From Amycolatopsis acidicola (GTDB taxonomy: Bacteria; Actinomycetota; Actinomycetes; Mycobacteriales; Pseudonocardiaceae), in assembly GCF_007713735.2 (NCBI RefSeq), contig NZ_VMNW02000023.1:1-64000 (forward strand): a stretch of 64,000 bases of DNA. The letters are read 5' to 3'. Shown here piece by piece: positions 16,500 through 26,591 of the stretch (the first letter of the stretch is position 1; the number at the start of each line of letters is the position of its first letter). The position numbers were made by a program, and so were the translations under genes. The notes below the pieces were generated by a model that saw nothing but the letters and a program-made list of their open reading frames with translations, did no database searches and was not told where the DNA came from.

Positions 16500-18526
16500 G
16501 AGGCCACCTTGACGATGAGGCTGCCGTTCTCGTGAACGGCCGCGGACGTGGCGGGGGGAAGGACGATCGTGGTGTCGCTCTGTTCCACGATCAGCGGGCC
16601 CCGCAGGGTTTCGCCGGAGCGCAGGGATTCCCGGCGCAGCACGGGAACGGTGTGCGTGCCGTCGCTGAACACGACGGTCCGTTCGCCCGCGGGCGCGCGT
16701 TCGGCCGAGACGGCGGTGACCTGCTTGACGGGCTTGCGTTTGCCGGTCACCACGGTGCGCAGGCTGATCAGCCGGATCGCGCCGGAAGGGTTGCGACCGT
16801 TGTAGATCGCGAGGTATTCGCGGGAGAACTCCTCGGCCAGCCGCGCCGAAGTCCACCCGTCGCGCTCGGAGCCCAGCGGCACGCGGATCGAGTAAAGCTG
16901 TTTGCTGAAGCTCATTTCGGCGATGTGCTCCACGACGACGTCCGGCCCGGTGAACCCGTCCGACTCCAGCGTCTTGCGCCCGAGTTCGGCCTGGTCGGCG
17001 AGGATCCGTTCGACGACGGCGGGGGTGCATTCGCCGACATCGGTGCCGACGGCGGTGACGTAGTCGTACTTCACGTCCGCGATCAGGCAGCCGTACGCGG
17101 ACAGCGCGCCGGGATGCGGGGGCACCAGCACGGTGGTGGCACCGACCGCGCGCGCCAGCTCGGCGACGTGCATCGGCCCGGCGCCACCGAACCCGACCAG
17201 CGCGAACTCGCGCGGGTCGTGTCCTTTGTCGACACTCACCATGCGGATGGCGTTGGCCATCTTTTCGTTGGCGAACCGGATGATGGCGAGCGCGGCCGCG
17301 GTCACGTCGAGGCCGAGCGGTCCGGCGACGTGCGCCCGGATCGCCTCGACCGCGGCCTCCCGGTCGAGGCGGAATCCGTCCTGGGTGCCCAGGCGCTGGT
17401 CGGCGGAGATCCGGCCGAGCACGATGTTCGCGTCGGTGACGGTGGGCCGCGTGCCGCCCCGCCCGTAGCAGGCCGGGCCGGGGTCCGAGCCCGCGCTTTC
17501 CGGGCCCACCTGGAGGATCCCGGCGCGGTCGACGGAGGCGAGCGAGCCGCCGCCCGCGCCGATCGTGGTGATGTCGATCATCGGGACCTTGATCGGCACG
17601 CCGTAGTCGAGCGCGCTTTCCGCGGTCACCGCCGGACGGCCGCCGGGGATCAGGGCGACGTCGAAGCTCGTGCCGCCCATGTCGCAGGAGATGACGTCGG
17701 GAAGGCCCGCCGCCGCACCGAATGCAGCGGCGGCCACGGTTCCGGCCGCCGGACCGGACAAGAGCGTGCGCACGGCGAGCTCGCCGCCGCGGCGGGCCGG
17801 GATGAGCCCGCCGCTGGACTGCATCACCTGGACGTCCTTGGCGAATCCCTGTTCCCCCAGGCGTTCCTGGACCGCGCCGAGGTAGCGGGACATCGGCGCG
17901 CGGACGAACGCGTTGGCCGCCGTGGTCGCCGCCCGCTCGAACTCGCCCGGCTCGGGGCAGACCTCGAACGACGCGGTCACCTCGACGCCCGGAAGCAGGC
18001 GCCGCAGCTCGTGCGCCAGGGATCGTTCGTGATCGGCGTTGGCGTGGCTGCTGATCAGGCAGATCGCGACACTCTCCACTTCGGACTCGCGCAGCTTCGC
18101 GGCCACGGCCTCCACGGTGGCGGGGGAGAGGGGTTCGACGACATTCCCTTGCGCGTCAACACGTTCGTCCACCTCGAAGGACAGGCTGCGTGGCACGAGA
18201 GGCCGGTAAGTGCCCGTCAGGCCGTAGGTGGTGGGGCGGTCACGGCGGCGCAGTTCGAGCACGTCGCGGAAACCGCGCGTGGTGACCAGGGCTGTCCGCG
18301 ATCCCTTGCGCTCCAGCACGGCGTTGGTGGCGACGGTCGTGCCGTGCACCACCGCGTCGAGCTCCGCGAGCGGGACCTCGAACTGCCGGAGCCCCGTGAG
18401 CAGCCCGTCCGCCTGAGCGCCGGGGGTGGAAAAGACTTTGGCCAGGCGGAGTTCCCCGCTCACCGCGTGGTAGAGCAGGACGTCGGTGAAGGTGCCGCCG
18501 ACGTCGATTCCGGCAATGATCTCCAT
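16496..18526 (-). CDS. hyuA: Hydantoinase/oxoprolinase subunit A
   Basis: A 676-residue HyuA-type protein starting MEIIAGIDVGGTFTDVLL, the actin-like ATP-binding phosphate-1 motif. Later segments are VVHGTTVATNAVLERKG, VMQSSGGLIP, ISCDMGGTSFDVAL, TIGAGGGS and GFGGAGPMHV. Length matches the family. It supplies the ATP-dependent phosphorylation step of ring opening together with subunit B, whose gene overlaps it by 4 bp. The IclR gene lies 33 bp upstream on the same strand, so a single transcript from the IclR promoter is likely. Confidence 0.93.
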   Translation of the reverse strand: MEIIAGIDVGGTFTDVLLYHAVSGELRLAKVFSTPGAQADGLLTGLRQFEVPLAELDAVVHGTTVATNAVLERKGSRTALVTTRGFRDVLELRRRDRPTTYGLTGTYRPLVPRSLSFEVDERVDAQGNVVEPLSPATVEAVAAKLRESEVESVAICLISSHANADHERSLAHELRRLLPGVEVTASFEVCPEPGEFERAATTAANAFVRAPMSRYLGAVQERLGEQGFAKDVQVMQSSGGLIPARRGGELAVRTLLSGPAAGTVAAAAFGAAAGLPDVISCDMGGTSFDVALIPGGRPAVTAESALDYGVPIKVPMIDITTIGAGGGSLASVDRAGILQVGPESAGSDPGPACYGRGGTRPTVTDANIVLGRISADQRLGTQDGFRLDREAAVEAIRAHVAGPLGLDVTAAALAIIRFANEKMANAIRMVSVDKGHDPREFALVGFGGAGPMHVAELARAVGATTVLVPPHPGALSAYGCLIADVKYDYVTAVGTDVGECTPAVVERILADQAELGRKTLESDGFTGPDVVVEHIAEMSFSKQLYSIRVPLGSERDGWTSARLAEEFSREYLAIYNGRNPSGAIRLISLRTVVTGKRKPVKQVTAVSAERAPAGERTVVFSDGTHTVPVLRRESLRSGETLRGPLIVEQSDTTIVLPPATSAAVHENGSLIVKVAS

Positions 18527-18559
18527 GACTGGGCTGAACCTCGGGTCTTCCTCGGCCGG

Positions 18560-19318
18560 TCAGCGCCGGCCGGACAGCAGTTCGGTCATCTTCTGGGCCG
18601 CTTCGGCGAGCGGTTCGATCCAGTGCTCGGCGCGGAACCGGCTGGTGGGGCCCGCGACGCTGAGCGCGGCCACGTACTGGCCGCTCGCGTCGGCCACGCC
18701 GTTGGCGATGCCGGTGATTCCTTCCGCGTATTCCTCGTCGTTCAGGGCGTAGCCGCGGCGGCGGATCTCCGGGAACATCGCCCGCAGCCCGGTTTTGGTG
18801 CGGACGCTGTGCACCGTGACGCGGGGCAGTGCTTCCGCCGGGTACAGGCTGTCCACCTGCTCGTCGCTCATGTGCGCGAGCAGGAACTTCCCGGACGCGC
18901 AGCTGATCAGCGGCATCCGCGTGCCGACGCCGATCTCGGCCCGCAGCACGTGTTTCGTCTCGAACCGCTGGATCATGATCGCGTCCCGGTTGCGGAGCAC
19001 CGCGAGGGACACGGCCTCGCCGGACAGATCCGCGAGCGCCCGCATCGGCGTGATCAGGTCCCCGCCGAACCGCGCCGCGTCCGGTACCGCCGAACCGACC
19101 TCGAAGGCGGTCAGCCCGAGGCGGTAGCGGCTGTCCGGCGTCCGCTCGGCGAACTCCTGCTCCAGCAGGGTCGCGAGGAGCAGGTGTGCCGTGCTCTTCC
19201 CGATGTCCAGCGCTCGCGCGACCTCGCTGATGCCCAGGCCGTCCGGGTGGTCGGCGAGCAACCGCAGCACGCGCAACGCGGTGGCGACGGTGCTGGAGGT
19301 CCGCGATGTGTTTGACAT
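18560..19318 (-). CDS. IclR-family regulator of module B
   Basis: A 252-residue IclR protein. Start ATG at 19318, where SRTSSTVATALRVLRLLADH leads into the winged helix (ISEVARALDIGKSTAHLLLATL). The effector domain contains VGTRMPLISCASGKFLLAH, RRRGYALNDEEYAEGI and VAALSVAGP. Longer in-frame starts would add about 90 residues of non-homologous sequence. It is the first gene of the module B transcript and has an inverted repeat (19321-19335) directly against its start codon, suggesting autoregulation. Its paralogue at 4848 uses a different DNA palindrome. Confidence 0.92.
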   Translation of the reverse strand: MSNTSRTSSTVATALRVLRLLADHPDGLGISEVARALDIGKSTAHLLLATLLEQEFAERTPDSRYRLGLTAFEVGSAVPDAARFGGDLITPMRALADLSGEAVSLAVLRNRDAIMIQRFETKHVLRAEIGVGTRMPLISCASGKFLLAHMSDEQVDSLYPAEALPRVTVHSVRTKTGLRAMFPEIRRRGYALNDEEYAEGITGIANGVADASGQYVAALSVAGPTSRFRAEHWIEPLAEAAQKMTELLSGRR

Positions 19319-19320
19319 AT

Positions 19321-19335
19321 ACGAACGCCTTTCGT
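19321..19335. promoter_or_regulatory. Candidate operator of module B IclR
   Basis: Inverted repeat ACGAACGCCTTTCGT (5-bp arms, 5-bp spacer), 2 bp upstream of the IclR start codon. It overlaps the ribosome-binding region, so occupancy could block both transcription and translation. A related TTCGTTCGT stretch lies about 60 bp further out. Confidence 0.45.
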
Positions 19336-19447
19336 AAGATGCAAACACACGGTAAGAACCCCACGCGACGCCGTCAAGGCCTCGCGTGTTTCGTTCGTGT
19401 AAGCGCCTCATACTGAGCGGGATGCAGAACACCGACCGGCGCCGCGT

Positions 19448-20068
19448 ATGCGCGTCATAGCCCGCGATGGGGCGCACGAGATCGAGATCCGCCGTTCCCG
19501 GTTCGTGTGCACGGTGGCCCGCGTCGGCGATGTCGACGCGGCAGCCGCCGTGATCGCGCGCGTCCGGAAGGCCGGGCCGGACGCCCGTCACCACTGCACC
19601 GCGTTGCGGATCGGCGATTCCGGCGGGTTGACCGCGCGCAGCAACGACGACGGCGAACCCGCGGGCACGGCTGGCGTCCCGATGCTGGAAGTCCTGGCCC
19701 GTCGCGAGCTGACCGACGTGGTCGCCGTCGTCTCACGGTGGTTCGGCGGCATCAAACTCGGCGCGGGCGGACTGGCCCGCGCGTATTCCGGTGTGCTGTC
19801 GGAAACCCTGGACAAGGTGGGGGAACTGCGGCGGGTCCGGCACCGGGAACTGCTCGTCGCCGCCCCGCACGACCGCGCGGGCCGGCTTGAGCACGATCTG
19901 CGCAACTCGCCGTATTCGTTGCGGCAGCAGGATTACGGCGCCGACGTGACGTTCACGGTCGCCGTCCCGGAAACCGCCGTCGGCGATTTCGAGACCTGGC
20001 TGGCGGAAATTTCCGGCGGCTCCCTCGAAGCGATCGACGCGGGCGCGCGGGATTTGTATTTACCGTGA
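19448..20068 (+). CDS. YigZ/IMPACT-family protein
   Basis: A 206-residue protein of the widespread YigZ/IMPACT family. The N-terminal domain shows IEIRRSRFVCTVARV, HHCTALRIG, SNDDGEPAGTAGVPML and VSRWFGGIKLGAGGLARAYS, all family hallmarks. The C-terminal domain is the EF-G domain IV-like half (DYGADVTFTVAVPE). Bacterial members are linked to translation or stress but have no agreed reaction. Single-gene unit between two unrelated modules. Confidence 0.92.
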   Translation: MRVIARDGAHEIEIRRSRFVCTVARVGDVDAAAAVIARVRKAGPDARHHCTALRIGDSGGLTARSNDDGEPAGTAGVPMLEVLARRELTDVVAVVSRWFGGIKLGAGGLARAYSGVLSETLDKVGELRRVRHRELLVAAPHDRAGRLEHDLRNSPYSLRQQDYGADVTFTVAVPETAVGDFETWLAEISGGSLEAIDAGARDLYLP

Positions 20069-20114
20069 CCACAGGGCCGCGCGGGCGCTAATTAGCCAGC
20101 GGCCATTGTGGACA

Positions 20115-22130
20115 CTACTTCGCCGGCGGGCGCGCGACCTCGTCCCCGGTCCGTTCCGCCGCGGTGGTGGCGTGTTCGGGGAGCTGGCGGGAGTAGCGGC
20201 GGATCCGGCTTTGCACGTCGTAGGGCACGATGGTCGCGGCCGCGTGTTCGAGCTGGCTGATGCCTTTCGCGATCCGGTCGGCGGTGCGGTCGTGGAGCAG
20301 CCGGCCCAGCAACGGCGCGTAGGTGCGCCGGGGGAGCAGCACGGTCACGCCGGTGCCGCGCTCCTTCGTCGCGTCGGCCACGAGTTTCTGCGCCGCGCGG
20401 GTGAGGCGCCGGTCGGGGCAGTCCACGATCAGGAGCGGCAGGCCGATCCCGAGCTGCTCCCAGCGTTGCCGCAGCCGCTCCGCGTGCAGCCGGTCGACCA
20501 TGAAATGCACGGCTGTCTGCTCGGAACCCTTGAAGTTGCGGGCATAGCGGACCGCTTCCATGACCGCGAGGTCGGCGGTGTTGACGAGGACGAAGACCTT
20601 GTGCCGCGCGTAGTTCGTCGTCGGTTTCGGGTTTTCCCTGGCGCGTTCCAGGATCGCCTCCTCGAGGCGGTACTCGCGGTTGAGCCGGATGAGCGCCAGC
20701 ACCAGCAAGGGGAACACCACGACGATCAGCCACGCGCCTTCGGTGAACTTGGCGACGGCGAAGATGACCACCACGACGGTGGCCAGTATGCCGGCGCTGA
20801 GGTTGATCGCGAGCCGGCGCCGCCAGCCCGGTTCCTTGCGCCGCAGGTGATGCCGGGTCATGCCGAACCCGGCGATCGCGAACCCGGTGAACACGCCGAT
20901 CGCGTAGAAGGGCACCAGCCCGTTGACCGAACCCCGGGTCACCAGCAGCAGCGCGATGGACAACGCCGCCAACACCAGGATCCCGTTTGAGAACACCAGC
21001 CGGTGCCCGCGCCGGGTCAGCTGCCGGGGCAGGAACCGGTCCTCGGCCACGAAGCTGGCCAGGAACGGGAAGCCGTTGAAACTGGTATTCGCGCCGGTGT
21101 AGAGGATGAGCGCCGAAGCGGCCTGCAGCGCCGCGTACAGGGCGGTGCCGAGCGGGCCGTGTCCGAACACCAGCCGGGCCTCCTGTGACAGCACCGAGGG
21201 GTAGCCGTTCTCGTACGGCGTGGCGTGCGTGATGAAGGCGAGGAACGAGACTCCGGCGACGAGGAACCCGAGGACCGAGGCCATCGTCGTCAGCACGCGC
21301 CGGGCGTTGCGGCCCTGGGGTTTGCGGAAGGCGCTCACGGTGTTGGAGATCGCCTCGACCCCGGTCAGCGACGAGCCGCCGTTGGCGAAGGCACGCAACA
21401 CGACGAGCACGGTCGCGCCCATGACGAGCCCGTTGCCCTGATGCACTTCGACGGCGCCGGGCAGGTGCGCCGGATCGTAGCGCGACAGCGTGCCGGTGAG
21501 CGCGCGGACGACGCCGACCACGATCATCAGCGACACCATGCCCGCGAAGAAATAGGTGGGCACGGCGAAGGGGCGCCCGGCCTCCCGCAGGCCGCGCAGG
21601 TTGGCGTAACACAGCAGGGAGACCACGCCGATGGTGATTTCCAGGCTGTAGGGGCCCAGCGCGGGGAGGGCGGAGACCACCGCGACCGTCCCCGCGGCGG
21701 TTTGCACGGCGACGGTGACGACGTAGTCGATCAGCAGCGCCGCCGCGGCCACCTGCGCGACCTTCGGCCCGAAGTTTTCCCGCGCGACGACGTACGAGCC
21801 GCCGGCGCGGGTGTAGGCGATGACGACCTGCCGGTAGGACGCGGTGACCAGGATCAGGATGAACAGGATGATCCCGGTGATCGGGATGACCAACGTGAAG
21901 GCCGCCAATCCCGCATAGGGCAGCAATTCGAGCAAAATCTCCTCGGTCCCGTAGGCCGACGAGGAAATCGCGTCCGGCGAAAGCACTCCCAGCGCGACCG
22001 GGTTCGACAACCGCTCGGCGTGCAGTCTGCTGGTGATCAGCGGGCGCCCGAGGAGAACGCGCTTGAGCAGGTAACCGAGCGACTCCTCCGGCAGCGCCGG
22101 GGCCGGGACGTGATCGTGCTGTCGTGCCAT
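20115..22130 (-). CDS. APC-superfamily permease with C-terminal cytoplasmic domain
   Basis: A 671-residue membrane protein. The ATG at 22130 (MARQHDHVPAPALPEESLGY) has an AGGGG site; two earlier ATGs lack one. About 12 membrane helices fill residues 60-470, including AISSSAYGTEEILLELL and SYRQVVIAYTRAGGSYVVAREN, as in APC-type amino acid or polyamine permeases. A soluble C-terminal domain of about 180 residues resembles the cytoplasmic tail of actinobacterial APC/KUP-like permeases. Substrate unknown. The long spacer to the ATPase gene (22131-22474) holds a DevR-like site and otherwise nothing I recognise. Confidence 0.88.
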   Translation of the reverse strand: MARQHDHVPAPALPEESLGYLLKRVLLGRPLITSRLHAERLSNPVALGVLSPDAISSSAYGTEEILLELLPYAGLAAFTLVIPITGIILFILILVTASYRQVVIAYTRAGGSYVVARENFGPKVAQVAAAALLIDYVVTVAVQTAAGTVAVVSALPALGPYSLEITIGVVSLLCYANLRGLREAGRPFAVPTYFFAGMVSLMIVVGVVRALTGTLSRYDPAHLPGAVEVHQGNGLVMGATVLVVLRAFANGGSSLTGVEAISNTVSAFRKPQGRNARRVLTTMASVLGFLVAGVSFLAFITHATPYENGYPSVLSQEARLVFGHGPLGTALYAALQAASALILYTGANTSFNGFPFLASFVAEDRFLPRQLTRRGHRLVFSNGILVLAALSIALLLVTRGSVNGLVPFYAIGVFTGFAIAGFGMTRHHLRRKEPGWRRRLAINLSAGILATVVVVIFAVAKFTEGAWLIVVVFPLLVLALIRLNREYRLEEAILERARENPKPTTNYARHKVFVLVNTADLAVMEAVRYARNFKGSEQTAVHFMVDRLHAERLRQRWEQLGIGLPLLIVDCPDRRLTRAAQKLVADATKERGTGVTVLLPRRTYAPLLGRLLHDRTADRIAKGISQLEHAAATIVPYDVQSRIRRYSRQLPEHATTAAERTGDEVARPPAK

Positions 22131-22377
22131 GCCCCTATTGCACGGTCGCCGGGGCGTCATGACCCGGCGGCCGGGCGTCAATTTTTCGTCAATTTAGTGG
22201 GAGGACAGCGGTTCCGGGCATCAAGGACATCCACAGTAGACGGTGCGGAGGTCTGGTCACGACGGCTGGCGTGCCGGGACTCGGAGCGTTCCACGTCCCA
22301 AAACGCCGGCCGCAGGCAAAAGCAGCCGTGAAGTTCGGTGCTTGGGCGCGGGCGGGTGCGGACCAGGGAGGCGCGGC

Positions 22378-22392
22378 AGGGGCTTTGGTCCT
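22378..22392 (+). promoter_or_regulatory. DevR/DosR-like operator before cation ATPase
   Basis: AGGGGCTTTGGTCCT resembles the island motif GGGACYTTCGGCCCT but is one base short in the centre. It lies about 80 bp upstream of the ATPase start and is the leftmost site of the stress island. Confidence 0.45.
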
Positions 22393-22474
22393 TGCGTGAG
22401 AGGGCCACTGCCCGTCGTGTCCGCGTGGTTCCGGCCGGGACGCTGACGGGGTCTGCCTACCGAAGGGTGTGCCC

Positions 22475-25171
22475 ATGTCCGGAGTCACCGAGGCGCCACC
22501 GGAGACGAGCCCCGATCCTACCGAGCGGATCGAGCTGCTGCTGCGGGATCTGCGCGGTTCCCCGTCCGGGCTGACGGAGCGGGAGGCCGCGCGGCGGCTC
22601 GTCGCGACGGGGCCGAACGAGCTGCACCGCCGGGGCGGGCGGACGTGGCCGGGGCAGCTGATGCGGCAGTTCACCCACCCGCTGGCGTTGCTCCTGTGGG
22701 CGGCGGCGGGACTGGCGTGGGCGGTGGGCATCGAGCAGGTGGCCATCGCGATCGTCGTGGTGATCGTGATCAACGCGCTCTTCGCGTTCGTGCAGGAGCG
22801 GCATGCCGAGCGTGCCGTGGAGGCGCTGGCTGCGTTCCTGCCGGTGCGCGCGAAAGTGGTGCGGGACGGGCAGGTCCGGGAGATCGAGGCCACGACGCTG
22901 GTGCCGGGGGACGTGCTGGTCATCGAAGAAGGCGACCGGATCTCGGCGGACGCGCGGCTCATCGACGGCGTGGTGGAGGTGGATCTTTCCGCGCTGACGG
23001 GGGAATCGGTGCCGGTGTCGAGGTCCGCGGAACTGCTGGACACGCACGTGCCGCTGGAGCAGGCGTGTGAGCTGGTGTTCAGCGGGACCACGTGCACCGG
23101 GGGGCAGGCCCGCGCGATCGTGTTCGCCACCGGGATGCGCACGGAGCTGGGGCGGATCGCGGCGCTGTCGGAACGGGTGGAACGCGACGAAAGCCCGCTG
23201 GAGCACCAGGTCCGGCGGGTCGCCTGGCTGATCGCGCTGATCTCGGTGGTGCTCGGGGTGGCGTTCATCCCGATCGCGACCTTCGGTGCCGGCCTGTCGT
23301 TTCTCAACGGCGTGGTCTTCGCGGTGGGACTGCTGGTCGGCAACGTGCCGGAGGGGCTGCTGCCGGTCATCACGCTCGCGCTGGCGATCGGCGTCCGCGG
23401 GCTCGCGCGGCGGGGCGCGGTGGTCAAACGGCTCAGTTCGGTGGAAACGCTCGGCTGCACGGACGTCATCTGCACGGACAAGACGGGCACGCTGACCGAA
23501 AACCGCATGCGTGTCACCGAAGTGACCGGGCAAGGCCCGCGGGAGAGACTGGCCGGCGCGATGGCCCGCTGCACCAACGCACGGGGCGCGGGCATCGGGG
23601 ATCCGATGGAGATCGCCTTGCTCGACGCGGCGGCCGGGATGGGCGTGGAGCTCACGCCGGGGGAGCGGGAAGCCGCGCGGTTGCGGCAGTTCCCCTTCGA
23701 CCCGGCGCGCAAGCGGATGTCCACTGTGGACCAGGTCGGTGCTGTGCTGCGGTTGGCGGTCAAGGGAGCACCGGAGTCGGTGATCCCGTTGTGCACCAGC
23801 GAATTCGGCGGTGGGCCGATGTCGCCGGAGCGGCGCCGGGAGCTCGCCGCGGCCGTCGATGCCCAGGCGCGCCGGGGATTGCGTGTGCTGGCTGTCGCGG
23901 ACCGGTCGCTGCCGGAGCCGCCCGCCGGCCGGGACGACGCCGAACGGGACCTGACCCTGCTGGGGCTGGTCGGGTTGGTCGATCCGCCGCGGAAGGAGGT
24001 CGCGCGGGCGGTGGCCGACTGCCGCGCGGCCGGGATCCGCGTCATCGTGATCACCGGCGACCACGGGCTGACGGCCGCGGCCATCGCCCACCAGGTCGGT
24101 ATCGCGGGCGACACACCGAGAGTGGTCACGGGCGAAGAGCTCGGCGCGATGAGCGAAGCCGAGCTGGACACGCTGCTCACCTCCGGCGCCGAACTCATCT
24201 TCGCGCGCTCGTCTCCCGAAGCGAAGCTGCGCATCGCCGACGCGCTGCGCGCGACCGGTCACGTCGTGGCGATGACCGGGGACGGCGTGAACGACGCGCC
24301 GGCCCTGCGCCGCGCGGACATCGGCGTGGCGATGGGGCGGTCCGGCACCGACGTGGCGCGCGAGGCGTCGACCATGGTGCTCACCGACGACAACTTCGCC
24401 ACGATCACCGCGGCGGTGGAGGCCGGGCGGCGGGTGTACGACAACATCCGCAAGTTCATCTTCTACATCTTCGCCCACGCCACCCCGGAGGTCGTGCCGT
24501 TCCTGGTGTTCGCGCTCTCCGGCGGTGCGGTGCCACTCCCTCTGACCGTGTTACTCCTGCTGTCCTTCGACGTGGGTACCGAAACAGTGCCCGCGCTGGC
24601 GCTGGGCCGCGAACCGGCCGAACCGGGGCTGATGCGCAAACCACCGCGCAGGCGGGGAGAGCCGGTGATCCGGGGCGGGATGCTGATCCGCGCGTGGCTG
24701 TTCCTCGGTGTGCTCTGCGCGGCGCTGGAAATGCTCGGCTTCTTCTACGTCCTGACCCGGGCCGGCTGGCATCCGGGCGCGGATGTCGGCCCCGGGAGTC
24801 CCTTGCACCACGCGTATCTCCAGGCGACCACGATGACGTTCCTCGGGATGGTCGCGGGTCAGGTCGGCACCGCGTTCGCCGCGCGGACCGAGCGGGCGTC
24901 GCTGCGTTCCATCGGGGTCTGGTCGAATCCCCTGCTGCTGTGGGGGATCGTGTTCGAGCTGGCGCTGGCGGCCGCGATCATCTACGTCCCGTTCCTGCAG
25001 GACCTGCTGGGCACGGCCGCGCTGACCCCGGACATGCTGGCACTCGTGCTGCCGTTCCCGTTCATCGTGTGGGGCGCCGACGAGCTGCGCCGCTGGTTCG
25101 TCCGGTGGCGGGCAAGAAGTCCTCGAACGTGGGGACGCTCGGCCACTGACCTCGCGCGCTCGCGCTCCTAG
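22475..25171 (+). CDS. Cation-transporting P-type ATPase (P2-type)
   Basis: An 898-residue P2-type ATPase. In order: N-terminal cation ATPase domain ([23 protein letters not shown]), actuator with [10 protein letters not shown], membrane motif [14 protein letters not shown], phosphorylation site [13 protein letters not shown] (Asp335), [22 protein letters not shown] hinge, and six C-terminal helices. PEGL fits Ca2+ or Na+/K+-type pumps; the ion is not certain. The ATG at 22475 is preferred over GTG at 22469 by spacing to GAAGGG. It leads the first intact unit of the stress island, followed 31 bp later by a USP. The kin in mycobacteria is DosR-regulated CtpF. Confidence 0.92.
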   Translation: MSGVTEAPPETSPDPTERIELLLRDLRGSPSGLTEREAARRLVATGPNELHRRGGRTWPGQLMRQFTHPLALLLWAAAGLAWAVGIEQVAIAIVVVIVINALFAFVQERHAERAVEALAAFLPVRAKVVRDGQVREIEATTLVPGDVLVIEEGDRISADARLIDGVVEVDLSALTGESVPVSRSAELLDTHVPLEQACELVFSGTTCTGGQARAIVFATGMRTELGRIAALSERVERDESPLEHQVRRVAWLIALISVVLGVAFIPIATFGAGLSFLNGVVFAVGLLVGNVPEGLLPVITLALAIGVRGLARRGAVVKRLSSVETLGCTDVICTDKTGTLTENRMRVTEVTGQGPRERLAGAMARCTNARGAGIGDPMEIALLDAAAGMGVELTPGEREAARLRQFPFDPARKRMSTVDQVGAVLRLAVKGAPESVIPLCTSEFGGGPMSPERRRELAAAVDAQARRGLRVLAVADRSLPEPPAGRDDAERDLTLLGLVGLVDPPRKEVARAVADCRAAGIRVIVITGDHGLTAAAIAHQVGIAGDTPRVVTGEELGAMSEAELDTLLTSGAELIFARSSPEAKLRIADALRATGHVVAMTGDGVNDAPALRRADIGVAMGRSGTDVAREASTMVLTDDNFATITAAVEAGRRVYDNIRKFIFYIFAHATPEVVPFLVFALSGGAVPLPLTVLLLLSFDVGTETVPALALGREPAEPGLMRKPPRRRGEPVIRGGMLIRAWLFLGVLCAALEMLGFFYVLTRAGWHPGADVGPGSPLHHAYLQATTMTFLGMVAGQVGTAFAARTERASLRSIGVWSNPLLLWGIVFELALAAAIIYVPFLQDLLGTAALTPDMLALVLPFPFIVWGADELRRWFVRWRARSPRTWGRSATDLARSRS

Positions 25172-25202
25172 CGTTCCCGGTAGCCGAAGCGGAGGAGTGG
25201 CC

Positions 25203-26108
25203 ATGCGGGCACGGGACACGAGCACGGACGCGATCGTCGTCGGGGTCGATGGTTCGGAGCAGGCGCTGCGTGCGGTCCGATGGGCCGCGGCCGAAGCGGA
25301 AAGCCGTAACCTGCGGATGCATCTGGTGTCCGGCTGCGATTCCTCGCTCGGGTTCTACGGGGGCGGGCTCCCGGTGCCGCCGGATTCCTTCGACGCGGTG
25401 GAGAACCTCGCCCTCACCCAGCTGGCCGACGCCGAGCGGGCGGCGCGTGACGCCGTGCCCGGCGTGGCGGTCACCACCGAACGGGCGTGGCTCGCGCCGA
25501 TCCCGTTGCTGCTGGAGTGCTCCGCCTCGGCGCGGATAGTCGTGCTCGGCGCTTCCGGGCACGGCGGGTACACCGGGATGCTCACCGGTTCGACCGCGGT
25601 TTCGGTGGTGGCGCGGGGTTCCTGCCCGGTGGTGGTCGTGCGCCCGGAGCGGGTGGGGCCGGTCGTCGCCGGGGTCGATGGCAGCCCGAACAGCGTGGCC
25701 GCGCTCGGAATGGCGTTCGACGAGGCCTCCTGGCGCGGGGTACCGCTCGTGGCGGTGCACGCGTGGAGCGACGCCGACTACGTCACCGAGACCCCGGTCG
25801 CCGCGGCGCTGCTCGAAACCGAGCCCACCGCCGAGGAACAGGCGAGGATTCTCGCGGAAAGTCTCGCCGGCTGGCCGGAGAAGTACCCCGAGGTGCGGGT
25901 CGAGCGGGTGGTGGTGAAGGACCGGCCACGGCACCAGTTACTGGCCCGGAGCGCCGAAGCCTGCCTGGTCGTCGTCGGGAGCCGGGGCCGCGGCGGGTTC
26001 CAGGGACTGCTGCTGGGCTCGACCAGCCAGGCGTTGATCCACCACGCGCGGTGCCCGGTGATGATCGTGCGCCCGCGGGAAGCCGTCGGCGCGGAGCCAC
26101 GGAAATAA
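25203..26108 (+). CDS. Universal stress protein, tandem-domain
   Basis: A 301-residue protein with two USP domains. Each begins with a VVGVDGS or VAGVDGS strand and ends with the nucleotide-binding GxxGxGG-like motif (GASGHGGYTGMLTGST; GSRGRGGFQGLLLGST) before the final PVVVV or PVMIV strand. Both ATP-binding motifs look intact. Start at 25203 after GGAGGA. Co-oriented with the ATPase, Hsp20 and acyl-CoA synthetase genes with short spacers, so probably one operon. Tandem USPs are core DosR-regulon members in mycobacteria. Confidence 0.93.
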   Translation: MRARDTSTDAIVVGVDGSEQALRAVRWAAAEAESRNLRMHLVSGCDSSLGFYGGGLPVPPDSFDAVENLALTQLADAERAARDAVPGVAVTTERAWLAPIPLLLECSASARIVVLGASGHGGYTGMLTGSTAVSVVARGSCPVVVVRPERVGPVVAGVDGSPNSVAALGMAFDEASWRGVPLVAVHAWSDADYVTETPVAAALLETEPTAEEQARILAESLAGWPEKYPEVRVERVVVKDRPRHQLLARSAEACLVVVGSRGRGGFQGLLLGSTSQALIHHARCPVMIVRPREAVGAEPRK

Positions 26109-26132
26109 CAGGAAAAGGAAGGAGTTCAACCG

Positions 26133-26540
26133 ATGTCGTCGATCGTGCCCAGGGGCAGGACGGCGCTGCCGATGCTGGCCGAATGGTTCGAGTCCGCCTG
26201 GCCGTTCACCGAGCACAGCCCGATGCGGATCGAGGAGGCCGTGGAGGAGGGCAAATACGTGCTGCGCGCGGAGCTGCCCGGGTTCGACCCGGACAAGGGC
26301 ATCCGGGTGACGGCCGAGGGCGGGCTGCTGACCGTCGAGGCCGAGCGTGAGGCCAAGACGGAGGAGAAGGGCCGCAGCGAGTTCCGCTACGGGTCGTTCC
26401 GCCGGACCGTTTCGCTGCCTCGCGGGGCGGACACCTCGAAGATCGCCGCCAAGTACACCGACGGAATCCTCGAAGTGACCGTTCCCTACGCGGAGGAGAA
26501 GCCCGGCAAGCAGGTCGAAATCGAAGTCACCAAGAAGTGA
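26133..26540 (+). CDS. Hsp20/alpha-crystallin small heat-shock protein
   Basis: A 135-residue small heat-shock protein. The alpha-crystallin domain spans about 30-120 (MRIEEAVEEGKYVLRAELPGFD, GLLTVEAERE, YGSFRRTVSLP, YTDGILEVTVP). The N-terminal arm is short and the C-terminus Lys-rich. It is an ATP-independent holdase in the cytoplasm. AGGAAAAGGAAGGAG precedes the start. Located 24 bp after the USP gene; compare HspX in the DosR regulon. A second Hsp20 lies at 53786. Confidence 0.95.
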   Translation: MSSIVPRGRTALPMLAEWFESAWPFTEHSPMRIEEAVEEGKYVLRAELPGFDPDKGIRVTAEGGLLTVEAEREAKTEEKGRSEFRYGSFRRTVSLPRGADTSKIAAKYTDGILEVTVPYAEEKPGKQVEIEVTKK

Positions 26541-26591
26541 ACCGGATCGGGACGCGGGCACGCCCGCGTCCCCTTTCGAGAGGCGGAGCTG

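Noticed and set aside
20075..20104. GGCCGC...GCGGCC with an inner GCTAATTAGC as a bidirectional terminator
   Set aside because: Stem is only 6 bp with an 18-base loop. It lies between convergent genes and may matter, but the evidence is too thin to list as a feature.
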